The notes beneath the pieces are model-generated. The model was not told the origin of the DNA. It was given only the letters and a program-made list of their open reading frames with translations, and ran no database searches. From assembly GCA_963921195.1 (NCBI GenBank), contig OY992539.1, positions 42,488,299 to 42,552,298 on the forward strand: a stretch of DNA of 64,000 bases, read 5' to 3'. Origin of the DNA: Pegoplata infirma. Taxonomy: Eukaryota > Arthropoda > Insecta > Diptera > Anthomyiidae. Positions 45,153-57,051 of the stretch are shown here, in pieces; positions within the stretch are counted from its first letter, which is position 1; each line of letters opens with the position of its first letter. A program made the position numbers and the translations under genes.

Positions 45153-46334
45153 TCGTCGCTGCGCATAAAAATGGAGTCATGTGTTTTGGTGCAAGTGTTC
45201 AGGAGAGCAAAACAACTTTATTTTCGTCCCTTCGCGATATTTTTTAAAAGTTTGTTCTATAAAAAATTCTTGTACCGATATCCTATTCACATACTACAAA
45301 AAAATTATGAAACATTTAACGGTTTTCCAGTGGTGCAGAAATTTTCAAAAAACATGCACATAACTCCTTTTTTAAGTAATTTTTGGAACAAAATTTAAAT
45401 AAATGGAAATATTTTTTACACATAATTCCTTTTGCTTATGAAACCATTCTTATTGTTAATTTCTTTTCGAGAGTGAGAAAGACTAAATAAAGTTTGTTGG
45501 TGGTTTAAAGAGACATTAGTTAAACAAGGTCCTTAAGATTTTGATATTTAAAAGCTCTTCCGTAAACAGCGAACAACAAATTTTTCGCTAAACTGGTGCT
45601 GAATTTTTTTTTCTTGTAACTATTCAAGAGCTTCGACATAAATTTACATCTGCAAAAGATGCTGTACTTTAGATATTAAAATTTTCCGTCGTCAAATGAT
45701 TTAATTGCTTTCACAAAGCTTGATTACCTGCCATTTAGGATTTAGATAACAGGATGAAAATTTGCAAATATTTTCCAAAAAATCTTGACAAATACTTGGA
45801 TGCTATGTGTGAACCTCATATTACTAAAAAAGTGGTCCATTTTTTCACGTTCTGTTACTTTTTTATCAAAAAAAGTTATGTGTAGCTTAACACATAACTC
45901 CTTTTCAGACCATTTTTACACACAAAAAACTTTTTCCATGAACGATTTTCATAGTATTTATGAACAAATTCATACAATTTATTAACTTTTTCATAATATT
46001 AATAAACTTTTTCATAGTATTTATGAATAAATTATAATATGTGAAATTTAAGAATTTTTAACATTTTTCATAAATACTATGAAAAAGTTTATAAATATTA
46101 TGAAAAAGTTAATAAATTGTGTGAATTTGTTCAAAAATACTATGAAAATCGTTCATGGAAAAAAAAAATTTTGTGTGTAGTATGACAAACACGCTACTTT
46201 TACTAACTTTTAAACCAATCAAGATATCAAAAAACGGTTTAGTGAGTAAACGTATGACCAATAGGGGATCATAAAGATGTAATAAAAAAAATTTAAACAA
46301 CTACACATGACTCCATTTTTAGGCGCAGCGACGA
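45153..46334. mobile_element. TA-flanked TCGTCGCTGCGC TIR element
   Basis: TA (45151-45152), TCGTCGCTGCGCATAAAAAT, and the complement ending gcgacga before TA (46335-46336). The inverted match runs about 30 bp (to ggagtcatgtg). The interior contains the hairpin MITE at 45919-46177 and no recognised product. Confidence 0.72.
45919..46177. mobile_element. 259-bp hairpin MITE with word ttcataaatactatgaa, copy 2 (complete)
   Basis: TA, CACACAAAAAACTTTTTCCA at the left and the complement ending ttttgtgtg before TA at the right. Almost the whole element is inverted repetitions of ttcatagtatttatgaa-like words. Copy 1 is at 849-1080. Confidence 0.85.
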
Positions 46335-46336
46335 TA

Positions 46337-46748
46337 TATAAAAGAGACAATACTATGGTTAGGGTGTCTCGGCTTTTCGCCCATATCAGTGTTTAAAAAT
46401 TTCGTTGCCACCTTATGAAACAATGTGGGCCTTCGGGAAAATTCCGATAACTCTCGACTCATTTCAGATGGATATTTTTTCAATCCAAAAAAATAGTGTT
46501 TTATGACAAAACGAAATTGAAGCTAAAAAAAGTTTAATTTTTGAATCATTTTTGACTCTTAAATATGTGGGCTCCAAAAACCACCTTTTTTTGAGTCATA
46601 TAATTGGAGGGCTCTATATTTTGTTAACTGGGGGCTCAAAAATCAAAAAAAAAAAAAAATGTTGGCCAATTTTTTACCCATTTTTTAAACCCCTTAATCA
46701 CCGATAAGCCGAGACAACCCAACCTAAAAATTGTCTCTTTTATATATA
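46337..46748. mobile_element. Inverted-repeat element, GAGACAAT...GTCTCGGCTT, copy 1
   Basis: aaaagagacaatactatgg and ggtgtctcggctt at the left face aagccgagacaaccc and ttgtctctttta at the right. Copy 2 is at 61401-61789. Confidence 0.65.
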
Positions 46749-46944
46749 TCGGCTTATTATAGAAGGAGCGTTTCTCGATTTTTCGTTACAATACATGAGA
46801 AGCAAAAAACTGAATAAAACCTAAAAAACTTTAGATACAAAAATTATGTTATTGCTATTTTTATTTAAAACAATCGATAAATTCATTGCTTAAAGTCTTT
46901 AAATGACAGAATACGTTAAAAACTCGTTTTCGAAAAAAATCGAG

Positions 46945-47195
46945 ATACGCATTTTTTATATTAAGCCAACGATATATTAAGTTTAAGGCAAATCGGTTCA
47001 TAAGGGTTCGAATAATTCCCTTGTTAGTCCACATATTCAAATCATGCTTATTCACTTAAATCTATTTGTTGGTAACAAATAAAAATCGATTTTACTCAAA
47101 GATCTAACAAATTTAGATACAACTGTTTGACCTCGGACCATGTTTGAAATGGGACCCATTTTTCGGCAAAAACTGGTAAAGAGTATTATATGGTT
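46945..47195 (-). repeat. Family A-related subfamily, half 2 (inverted)
   Basis: Reversed copy of the 44990-45150 type, extending to atgggacccatttttcgg and tggtaaagagtattatatgg as in family A ends. Confidence 0.5.
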
Positions 47196-47559
47196 CCCAG
47201 ATTCCGAGATATTTTTGCAAAGAAAAATTTTCATATTCTGCGACATTTCTTGTCTTATACAATTTTATCTATAGAAAAAATAAGATTCTTAGAAATTTTT
47301 CATATGAAAAAAATATTTTATTAGTATACAGTATTTTATTAGTATTACAAAAAATAAAAACACTTTTAAAAATAATATTTTGAATTGTTTTTTTTTTTTT
47401 TTATAAATAAATACATATGTTCGTTCTCGCCGATCTCTTTATAAACGTACTACTATATTTTGCTGTTTTCTCTTCCATCAGTGTACTTAACTGTGTTCTA
47501 CGCATCGCTGGTGTTTATTTAACTCTTGCATTATGCATGTCTAAAACTGAGCAAACAAA

Positions 47560-48615
47560 ATTTTCCAAATGTGTTTCAAAATTGTCTAAATGTATTTTAA
47601 AATTTTTTGAATGTATTTTAAAATTGTACAATTAAAGGGCTTATTGTAAAAACTTGATAGGCCACAATTTATTTTTTGGTTGTTTTAGCCTTTAAAGTTT
47701 TAAATTAACGAAGTAAATGGGACTTGTAGGAATTTTATACTCCAGATAGTAGTACTATGAGTTTGAGCAAGACTTGTCTAAATATGTATTTGTCTGTGGA
47801 AAACTAGAAAAAGGAAAAATACACAAAAAAATATAATGTGGCTTACCAAGTTTTTACAATAAGCCCATGAATTGTATTTTAAAACTGTCTAAGGTATATT
47901 AACTTATTAAAAGCTAATCATTGGTTTACACTAATAATCATTGATTATTTTCATATAAATTTGACATTTGTAAACATAGGTTATCACAAATCATTGTCCA
48001 AATGTATTTCGAAATTGTGCCAATGTATTTCAAAAAGAAAACCTTTTTTTGTACACAAATTATTGAAATACATTTATATAATTTTAAAATAGATTTGTAA
48101 AACTTTTAAATTTCAAATTACATTTAAAACATTTTTAACCACATTTAGACAATTTTGAAACACATTTGGAAAATATTGAATTGCATTTGAACAATTTTTT
48201 AATACGTTTGGATAATATTGAAATAATTTTGGACAAATTTAAAATATATTTTTGGATAATTTTAAAATATTTTTGTACAATTTTGTAATATATTTAGACA
48301 ATTTAAAAATACATTTACACAATTTTAAAATATATTTGGACAATTTTAAAAAATATTTGGACAATTTTAAAAAATATTTGGACAATTTTAAAATATATTT
48401 GGACAATTTAAAAATATATTTGGATACTTTTAATATTAATTTTTACAATTTTTAAATACATTTGAAAAATTTTAAAATATATTTCGATCATATTGAAATT
48501 AATTTTGAGAATTTTAAAATACATTTGTACAACTTTGAAATACATTTGGACAATTTTAAAATACATTAAGACAATTTTGAAATCCACTTCGAAAATATTA
48601 AAATACAATTAAAAC
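47560..48615 (+). repeat. Degenerate 21-bp minisatellite
   Basis: Unit about atatttggacaattttaaaa, period 21 bp, best preserved 48300-48420. Scattered units start at 47560. Because 21 is a multiple of three, one frame gives a spurious DNFKIYL repeat. 47200-47559 in front is unassigned AT-rich intron. Confidence 0.85.
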
Positions 48616-49090
48616 TTTAATATACAATTGGAAATGATGTAGTTCAACATTTGATTGTGATATGCGCTGATTATCGAAATCGATTGAATTGGTCCTTGGT
48701 CCACGTTGCCAATAGGTTGTAATTTCAGCTGAGAAATAAAAAAGATAGATCGTTACAGTTGTTTAAACCATCCACTTTCCTGCAAGCATTTCGATACGAA
48801 GAAGATACCCAAGCGTATCGCCTGGAAGATAAATTGTATTTCGGGGGATATCTTCTTCGTACTGCGGAAGAAACACCCTTTGGTGTCCAAACTCATTCCG
48901 CAACAATTTTTTTTAATAACCAAAAAAAATAAAAAATTTTTAAATGCTGTAGAAAAAATCCGCATTTTATAAACTCCAATTCTTTTGACCACCAATTTTG
49001 TGTTAACATAGAAAAAGGTAAATTATTTTCATTTCTTATTACAATACACTTAGGTGTACAAAAATTAATGAACAATAAAATGTTTTCTTA

Positions 49091-49379
49091 GGCCTCTGTT
49101 CTGTTTTTCACAACTTTTCAATTCACATGAAAATTTCCGAATCACATGAAATTAAGTTTAGTGTTTTGTTGATCACGTTTTCATTTGAAGTTGAAATCGA
49201 ATAATTAAAATTTAAAAAATCACAAGGCAAAAAGTGCATTCGTTTTACTTTCACCAAATTTTATTTTTGTGAAACAAAACGAAAAAGAAATTCGGATGTG
49301 AAATCTAGAACACCAAAAAAATTCGGAAATTTTCATTTTCACATTTTTAATGTGAATTACTTTTTTTGGAACAGCGGCC
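49091..49379. mobile_element. PIF-like MITE, TTA-flanked, GGCCTCTGTTC, copy 1
   Basis: GGCCTCTGTTC at the left and gaacagcggcc at the right, TTA on both sides (49088-49090, 49380-49382). The interior has ttcacatgaaaa and its complement near each end. A partial copy is at 55117-55430. Confidence 0.78.
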
Positions 49380-49725
49380 TTAATTTTTTTTTTTCGTCAT
49401 TAAAAAAATTTGTTGAGAAATGAGTATTTACAAGTGGATTTTTTTTTTAATTTTCTATGTTTTAACTTGGAAAAAAAAAATTAGAATTTTACATTTTTTT
49501 TTGAATGTCTATAAAAATTATTATTTTCCAGTTCGACCCTCTTAGTACATTTATTATTAACTCAATCTGCACGCTATAAAGCTTAAATTAAAGCTTAATA
49601 AATTACCTACAAAACACCTTATAAGAAAAATACTCGATTGATAAAAAAAGGTCTGGTATTTTAAATTGTATCTTTAACATATTTCATCTACTATAGCTTT
49701 GTGGGAATACTTTTGTCCGGCACTG

Positions 49726-49915
49726 TATATAAGTTTGTTATTCCGTTGGTAACTCATCAAAATGTGTCCGTCTATTAAAATGGAGATCAAGGCCAAAGTA
49801 TTAAACATACATGAATGAGACTTGACATATTTACTTTTTGTTGTCCTGAGAAGCTTGGTACTACATTTGAGCGCAATCGGTTAAGCGGTTCAAAAGTATT
49901 TTGAATAAATTTATT
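49726..49915 (-). repeat. Family B fragment (minus)
   Basis: tataagtttgttattccgtt, then agaagcttggta and gagcgcaatcggttaagcgg, as in reversed family B. Confidence 0.6.
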
Positions 49916-49978
49916 TTCGTAATGCAACAGGAAATAAGTGTTGCGAATGTTTTGTTTTTGCAGTTATTAGGTATTTTT

Positions 49979-51071
49979 CAATGATGGGTACCAATACCTT
50001 TTCGATACCAATACCCGTTAATACCAATTCAAATTGAAAACCAATACCAATTAAAAACCAATACCTTTATTTGTGCGATACCAATACCGATAAAAAACCA
50101 ATACCGATTCCCCACTACCAATACCAATTAAAAACCAATACTTTTATTCTTCAAAACCAATACCAATAAAAAACCAATACCAATTCATTTTGTTCTACTT
50201 TCGTATCGGTTTTGTTTCGGTTTTTTGTATTCTTATTTTCGTTTGTTTTAATTGTGACGTCAAACATTTTCTTTCCATCACATTATTATAATAACCTATA
50301 GGTTTTACCTGACTAACGAATTGCAAAAGATGTTACATCGATCAGTAATCGTTTGCTTGCAATGTCACATAACAAAACGGAGTTAGCTACTTGAATTTTA
50401 AAAGCCATAAAACATAAAAGAAATTTTTTTTGTCGCAGTTTTTATGACCCCTAATAAAAGTAGATCTTAAAAAAATTTAGACCTTTTCTATGATGAAATT
50501 TTTTCTTTTGCAAACATTGTTAATATTTGATATATGTACATTGAATGTCACTGCGCTCTTCTTTGCGTTGTAAAAAAATACTAATGTCCTTTTTTGGAAA
50601 TTCCAAAATTTAAAAAAAAAAAAAAAAATTATAAAATTTTATGTCACAACAGCAGAATCCAGAAAATTTTTTTATTGTTTTATTAGAGGCACAGTCATAT
50701 TATATAAGAATTAAAAAACGCATAATGTGCAGTTCACACTTGCTATTTTTGAGAGTTTAAGGGCTACGTGTTTAAAAAATTATTTTTTCTGTATCCATTA
50801 CGTTTTTATTCTGTTACTGGTGCTTTGTTAAACAACTTGTTTAAGTTCGTAACCAAAACCGATATAAGATAAATACCAATACTTATTAAAAACCGATACC
50901 GATTCGAGGCTAAAACCAATACCAATACCCAATACCTAAATAATTCAAAACCAATACCGAAACCTATACCAATTCAACAAAAAATGAAAACCAATACCTA
51001 TACCAATACTAATATAATTTTAAAAACCAATACCAATACCAATACTTTTATCGAATTGGTACCCATCCTTG
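49979..51071. mobile_element. hAT-like element CAATGATGGGTACC with word aaaaccaatacc
   Basis: CAATGATGGGTACCAATACC at the left; the right end complements CAAGGATGGGTACC. A perfect 8-bp duplication gtattttt flanks it (49971-49978, 51072-51079). About 200 bp at each end is a run of aaaaccaataccaat words in the same direction. The middle (50200-50850) is AT-rich with no reading frame of interest. Confidence 0.85.
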
Positions 51072-51079
51072 GTATTTTT

Positions 51080-51960
51080 ATATTTTTGACTATATTTAAA
51101 AAAGGATATATTAACAGCTTTTTTGTTACCGCAAGTAACTCAACGAAATTTCGCACACTTATTAACGTTATTTGGTCTAATCTATATTAAAAATTTGATA
51201 GCAATTGAAAGATTTTTAAAATAGTTACAGCGATTTCAAGAAAAATGATATATGGCAGCCACGCGAGTCCTTGCTCAGATTAAAATACAAATGTTGTACG
51301 TCGATGGTTATCTAAATTTCTAAGACAATAACTAAGTTAAGTAATTTTATATCAAGTTTTGTGGCTAAAACTCCACTTTTAAATTTCAGGATATACGACA
51401 GGCACAAATGTCCTTCGACCGATTTGCTCAAAATTTTAATTTTTTTTTTTCTATTAATTAATTTTGTGCTTGCGTACCAAATTTGGAAAATCGTTGACAA
51501 CTCTTTCTATTTTATTTTTGTGATTAAACTATATTAACACTTTATTGCAGTTTTTAAAAAAGATATATAAATAACTTTTGTTTTACAGAACCGATTTCAG
51601 CGAAATTTGGCACACACATTGACATCACTTATTCAAATTTTTAAAAAAAATTTTAAGGGTATGGAGTAATTTTTGAGCGATTTACAATTTTTTTAAGAAA
51701 AAGGATATATGGCAGCCACACGAGTCCTTGCTTCAATCTCGAAAAAAATGAACACATAAAATACTATATCAAAATTGGTAACATTGACAAAGTTTGGGAA
51801 TTTTGTGACCATTTTTGTAGTTTTAATCACATATTTAAATTTCAGGATATATGGGGGGTAGGCGTGTCCTTGCTCCGATTTTTCCAAAAACTCGTTTTTT
51901 TCTTGATTAGATAATTAAATGATTGTGTGCCAAATTTCAGAATTCTGCGACCAATATTCT
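51080..51960 (+). repeat. Diverged direct repeats of a family B-like long form
   Basis: 'gatatatggcagccacgcga' at 51248 recurs as 'gatatatggcagccacacga' at 51704, and 'caggatata' segments at 51389 and 51843, a period of about 455 bp. It continues into family B sequence at 51960. Confidence 0.6.
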
Positions 51961-52430
51961 ATTTTTGCCCACTCGATATATGGGAACGAATCACTGTGCG
52001 CTGTACTGATTTCTCTCAAATCCAATACCAAACTTCTCATGGCAACAGAAAGTAAATAATGGAATTCACGTCAGAAATTTTAGTCTTGCAAAATTGCGCA
52101 ATGTCAAAATTGCAACTTTTTTTGCTTGTTTCTTTGTGAATAAAAGCAATTTTATGTATATTAAAATAAATTGCAAATATTTTCTTGCAACTACGCATCA
52201 TATAAAAGGTAATAGAAAAATAAAAACTTTATTAAAATTTTTTTTTTAAAAAAATGTTGCAATATTGCACTGTTGCAAGGATCAAAAAATTCTGAAGTGA
52301 ATACCCTGAATATGTTAAGTTTCAGTCATATCTGTGTAATATATTGGCCGTGATCGCCATTTCCACAAACATTTCTAGAATGTTTTAGAATCGATCACTG
52401 ATTAATAATATACATATGTATATAAAAATA
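51960..52430 (+). repeat. Family B repeat with nested MITE
   Basis: 'aataccaaacttctc' leads to 'atgttaagtttcagtcatat' and the 'tctagaatgttttagaatcg' part, split by a 245-bp element. The closing hairpin is lost. Confidence 0.65.
52061..52305. mobile_element. 245-bp MITE with word ttgcaa
   Basis: GGAATTCACGTCAGAAATTT at the left and aaattctgaagtgaatacc at the right are inverted. Inner matching words are ttgcaatattgc and gcaacattttt-like. It sits cleanly inside family B sequence. Confidence 0.7.
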
Positions 52431-52432
52431 TT

Positions 52433-52837
52433 GCACCTGTAGGGCAATGTCTTTACGTTCCTTTTTTGACTTTAAAATCAGAAAGTTCACAACAAAGTAA
52501 AAAAATATATATTTATTTTTAAAGCAAAAAAAATATTAGTTTATATTTGGACATTAAGGGCAGTTTAGATGTTAACTACCCTTGACCACCCTTATCTACT
52601 ATTTCCCAGTATTGGGGATATGGTTTGCCGGGTTTAAATAATTTTGTATGAAAAATTATTTAAAATTGACAATTGTTATCCCCCAATACTGGAAAATAGT
52701 AGATAAGGGTGGTCAAGGGTAGTTAACATGTAAATCAAGCTTTACTGAAAAAGTTTTTTTTTATGATAAAATTTAATTTGTTGATCCTTACATTTTTTGT
52801 AAAAAAAGGAACATAAGGGCATTGCCCTACAGTTCCA
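52433..52837. mobile_element. GTAGGGCAATG TIR element
   Basis: gcacctgtagggcaatg at the left faces cattgccctacagttcc at the right, and acgttccttttttgac faces its complement further in. Contains a younger MITE at 52567-52731. Confidence 0.7.
52567..52731. mobile_element. GTTAACTACC hairpin MITE, copy 2 (clean)
   Basis: GTTAACTACCCTTGACCACC and onward through tattgggga is matched nearly perfectly by the right arm ending ggtagttaac; arms of about 55 bp. Copy 1 is at 9196-9377. Confidence 0.82.
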
Positions 52838-52969
52838 ATATTTTTTGTGTGTTAATATTGACATAAACTTTTTCGAACCCAGAATATTTTGAAATTAAAA
52901 AAGGCAAATTTGCTCCAACTTAATGTACATAGTTTTTGGATATAGAAATAGGGCTCTTTTGTAGAGTCC

Positions 52970-53065
52970 GACCGAAACCAGTTTTCGAGACCGAACCGAA
53001 ACCGAACCGAATATTCGGCCGAAAAAGTAATATTCGGCCGAAACCGAACCGAAACCGAAACTTAA
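52970..53065. repeat. Block of accgaaccgaa words
   Basis: It begins tagagtccgaccgaaacc, then repeats accgaaccgaa and attcggccgaaa. It looks like one end of a word-repeat TIR element of hAT type, but no second end was found. Confidence 0.45.
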
Positions 53066-53569
53066 AAAAAATTACCGCCTGGCATGAATAAAATTATTAA
53101 AAAGTTGTTAAAGATAAATATACAGCATATAATGCTTTTAAACCATAGGAATGGTTGTATTTTTGAAAAAAAAAAAAATGTTTTTTAAAAAACTTACAAA
53201 AAAATTGTATATTTCGTTTGTAGATTAGGAGAAAATAATTTGGCATAAATAAACTTTACCGAACTTTGTTTAAATTAAAAAAAATATATATGACCTTAAT
53301 CCTTGGACTGTTAGATTTCGAGTGTGGTGTTCAAACCCGTGGGGACGTACCCCGTTTGGGAGGGGCAGGGGTTTAAAGTTAAAGTGGTTTTTCTTAAATA
53401 TTTCAAAAACTACTTATCCGATCAAGACGGTTATGGTATCATTAGAAAGGGTAATTAAAGACCTTTCCAACGGGGTGTAACATGACGTAGTTTAATTAAC
53501 CCCATAAGCGACAAAATTTTAAAAAATTTTAACTAGACTTTTTTTACAAAATGCTTAATATCTCAAAAT
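53066..53569. other. Unassigned intron
   Basis: AT-rich. The part 53330-53520 is GC-richer and carries a 'ggtatcattagaaagg...gacctttccaacg' segment that recurs diverged at 53801-53840. Confidence 0.4.
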
Positions 53570-54240
53570 CGCACGTATATAAACATTTTTTTCGTCTATA
53601 TAGGCTTGTAGCCAAGACCTTAAGCTTTCATTTGCGCAAAAAAACTGCGCTGTAAGTCTAAAACATACTGATTTATTAGGGGTCAAAGTTGTAACTTTAT
53701 TTTTTTTTTTTACTTTTTTAAGGATGTTTGTTAAAATTTTATTGATTTGTGGAAACATACAGATATCTGACAAACTACTACTCCGATCGAGACGAATGTG
53801 GTATCATTAAAAAGGTGAATTTAAGACCTTTCCAACGATTTGTAACATGAAACCCCCATAAAGTGATTTTAACCGGGCTAAACTACCGAACTTTTTTCGC
53901 ATAACCCCCATTCACATTATGGGGAGTAAGTCCAAAGCAATTTTGGTCATAATCCCCGTTTTCTGCAGAGAGGGTGGGTTTAATGCATGGAGTTTGTAAT
54001 CCCTAAGCCCGGCCGAAGGCCGGCTACGCAGAAAAAAATTTTTAAATTCGATTAGTAGTTAGTCAGATGTCTGTATGTTTCTACAAATACAATTTTAACA
54101 AAAAACCTGAAAAAAGTTTTAAAAAAACAACTTTGACCCTTAATATTTCTGTAAGTTTTAGACTTACAGCGCCGTTTTTTAGCGCAAATGAAAGCTTAAA
54201 ATCTTGGCTACAAGCCTATATAGACAAAAAAAAGATGTCC
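53570..54240. repeat. Inverted pair of unknown 200-bp segments
   Basis: 53570-53790 and 54040-54235 are diverged inverted copies; for example ataggcttgtagccaaga (53599) faces tcttggctacaagcctat (54203). A short peptide-like frame exists in both but differs at many residues, so coding selection is not evident. The hairpin motif aagcccggccgaaggccggct lies between them at 54003-54023. Confidence 0.6.
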
Positions 54241-54409
54241 CTCGGTCCAAATGGAGAACTTTAAACTTCTTCTAACATAAAAATAATAAAAATCGCGTTT
54301 GTCAGAGGATGGTGATGTTCTTCAAGAGGGAACTTTTTCCACCCTGGTACGATTATCATACATATTCGAACCAAACTTCAGGCTTCTAGTTCTTTTATTT
54401 TGTTCTCTA

Positions 54410-54565
54410 CAGGCAGACGGAAGGACAGACACACTGACATTCACAGAATGTCTTAGAACCGACCACTGATAAATAATTTATGGTGTCCTAGGAGAATATT
54501 TAGATGCGTTACACACGGAATCACAAAGTGAGTATACTTCATACTGTAGTTGGAGGGTTTAAAAA
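54410..54565 (+). repeat. Family B 3' end fragment
   Basis: 'acaggcagacggaaggacag' leads to 'cacagaatgtcttagaaccg' and a decayed tail ttggagggtttaaaa. Confidence 0.6.
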
Positions 54566-54830
54566 AGCCGACCGGTCTTAGAATTTTTAAAAAATACTAA
54601 AATGGTCAATAACCATAAATTTTATTTTTCCTTTTAGCCTAGAACTGGTGGAGTATTAAACTTTATAACATAAACCATAAACTGGAAAAAAAGTTCAACA
54701 TGACTTACTTTTTTGGAACATTAGTAAAAACGTGGAGATGTTCCCCTGCAGGACATTTCAATACGCATCCTTTTTTTACGTGTTTTCTAAAAAAAAATTT
54801 AATAAAACTAGTAAGATAAATTTATTACAA

Positions 54831-55071
54831 GGGGGTAATTGTGTAATTCGATTCGAAAGAAACTGTTCGAACTCGGAAAATTTTGATCCTTTGTAAAATG
54901 TAACTCGCTATGAGAAAAATCTTTTTTTGTTTATTTTTAGAATAAAAGGATAAACAATAATATGCCAAAAGATTTTCGCTCGAATAAAAATTATTTTAGG
55001 TACTTTAAATTAGAACCAAAAATTTCGTTCGAATAGCTTCTCTTTTCGAATCGAAATACACAATTACCCCC
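54831..55071. mobile_element. 241-bp MITE GGGGGTAATTGTG
   Basis: GGGGGTAATTGTGTAATTCG at the left, cacaattaccccc at the right, with inner inverted gattcgaaa/ttttcgaatc. Duplication not resolved; 54566-54830 before it is unassigned. Confidence 0.75.
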
Positions 55072-55116
55072 CAGAATTGTGGAACAATTTAATACTTACG
55101 GCATTTTTTTAATTTA

Positions 55117-55430
55117 GGCCTCTGTTGTGTCTTTCACAACTTTTCAATTCACATGAAAATTTCTGAATCACATGAAATCAAGTTTAATGTTTTGTTGATC
55201 ACGTTTTCATTCGAAGTTGAAATCGAATAATTTTAATTTAATAAATTATAAGGAAAAAAGTGCATTCCTTTTACTTTCACAAAACCTCAATTATTGCCAA
55301 ATTTTGCGCTTTACAAGTGTTTTTAGTTATGATTTTAATGGCGCAAATTACTGGAAAAAAGAACGGTATGGAGATACAAATTATTGTTTGTCCCTCTTTT
55401 TTTTACGTTTGAACTTTTAGTGTGGCATTA
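55117..55430. mobile_element. PIF-like MITE GGCCTCTGTT, copy 2 (3' end lost)
   Basis: ggcctctgttgtgtctttca through gaaatcgaataatttt matches 49091 onward; from about 55290 it is replaced by other sequence. Confidence 0.65.
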
Positions 55431-56081
55431 CCAGATTTTTTCAATTATTTTTGGTGATGCCAGATCTACAAAACGGTCGATGGACTACTATGTCACTATG
55501 ATCGCATCTTTCTGCCAAAATAACACTAAGAAAAAAAATATATTTTAGAAATTCCGTTATTAATAAAACGAAAAGGGTAAATAATTTTAGTACTGGTACT
55601 TTTTCTATCTTCTGAAATAATGGAGCTAGAAACTTGAACTCAGTGTTCTTAAGTTCTTTTTCGATCTACTGGTCATAAAAACTTGATTTTTGGAATGTAG
55701 GATCACATTCCGAAAAAATGCCTTTAGAAAATTCTGTTTCTAAAAGTGTATAAAATGGTTAAAAATTATATTTTGGTACTTTTTCGGTTTCCTAAGATAT
55801 TGATCACACTTAAGAAAATGTTTGAATCTGGACAAATTCATAAGGAATTTTAAATGCACACCACAACACATAAATTAAATATGAATTGGATGTAATTTTA
55901 AAGTATTTTGGAGTCTCGGAAACATTACCTAATAAGTGTTTCCCTAATATACAGACTTTTTATATATATAAACAATAAATATGTATGAATATGATGGATA
56001 TGTTATGACTATAAATTCATAATGAACTGAACCATATGTATATTCATATGATGTCATATACAATTGGATAAAAAAAAATAA
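55431..56081. other. Unassigned intron
   Basis: AT-rich; includes a 'tactggtactttttc' segment of the type at 62400-63300 and an atgaatatga/tcatatg-rich stretch at 55985-56070. No exon. Confidence 0.4.
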
Positions 56082-56905
56082 AAAACAAGTAAGAAAATTG
56101 TAGTCTGTCAAGACCGAACATATAATATCCTACACCAGTGTTTCCCGGAAAATGGGTCTCAAGTCCAAACATTGAGCGATTGGGTTTATCTTTTGTCAAT
56201 CCTTTAATAAGTGTAGAAAACACTCACAAACCAAATTTGAGTGAAATAGTCTTTTATTTGTTGCCAATAAACCGATTTAAGTGAATATCGGGCGAAATTT
56301 TCATATGGGACCTAACTCCAAAAATGGTGATTATAATCAGATTTGATTGGTTTATTAAATAACGTGTTAAAAACAAACAAACAAAATTTTAATAAAATAT
56401 TTTTTATATTCATGAAATTTTAGTGATTTATGTGAATATCGGAAGGGTGGTTTGTATAGGGGCTACAAGAAGAACTGGTCCGATTCCTTTACAATTTGGA
56501 ATAGTGATTTGTGAATACAAAACACATTTACCTGCCAAATTTCGAAAGGATACCTATTAAAATACGGTTGTTAGGGTCATTTGACTCATATTTTAAGGGG
56601 ATGTTTGTATGGGGGCTAGGTCAAAACATGGACCGATTTTCTCCAATTTCAATAGCCTCCGTCCTTGGGTCAAAAGAAGCTTAAGTTTCAAATTTCAGAC
56701 AAATCGGTTAAAAATTGCGACCTGTATCGTGCGCACAACCTTAACATGGACGGACGGACGGACATCGCTAAATCGACTCAAAAAGTGATTCTGAGTCGAT
56801 TGGTATAATTGAAGGTGGGTCTAGGACCAATATTTCGGGAAGTTACAAACATCAGCACAAACTCATTATACCCTGTACCACAGAGTTGTGTAGGGTATAA
56901 ATATG
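56082..56905 (+). repeat. Family A repeat, copy 6 (near complete)
   Basis: aacaagtaagaaa, 5' hairpin decayed, full internal order, acggacgg run at 56750-56765, and closing hairpin taccctgtaccacagagttg...tgtagggta. Confidence 0.85.
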
Positions 56906-57051
56906 CCAGAGACAACATTTGAACAAATTTATTTTAATGATTTTGATAGAAATATTTTGTAGACATGTTCTTGCTACATGATGGATACACCAAGGACAGG
57001 CTGGATAAGGTTTTATTTTCAAATGCCATTTAAATTAAAAGATTACTTAAT

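Noticed and set aside
47417..47635. Hydrophobic 72-residue frame resembling a membrane peptide
   Set aside because: It runs into the minisatellite, has no recognised homology and lies in an intron; composition alone is not enough.
48252..48608. Repeating DNFKIYL-type protein
   Set aside because: The 21-bp minisatellite period is a multiple of three, so an open repeat frame is expected by chance; the opposite strand is open too.
53555..54264. Similar 65-72-residue frames on opposite strands (possible conserved small gene)
   Set aside because: They are the two arms of an inverted repeat and differ at many residues including conserved-looking cysteines; no sign of coding constraint.
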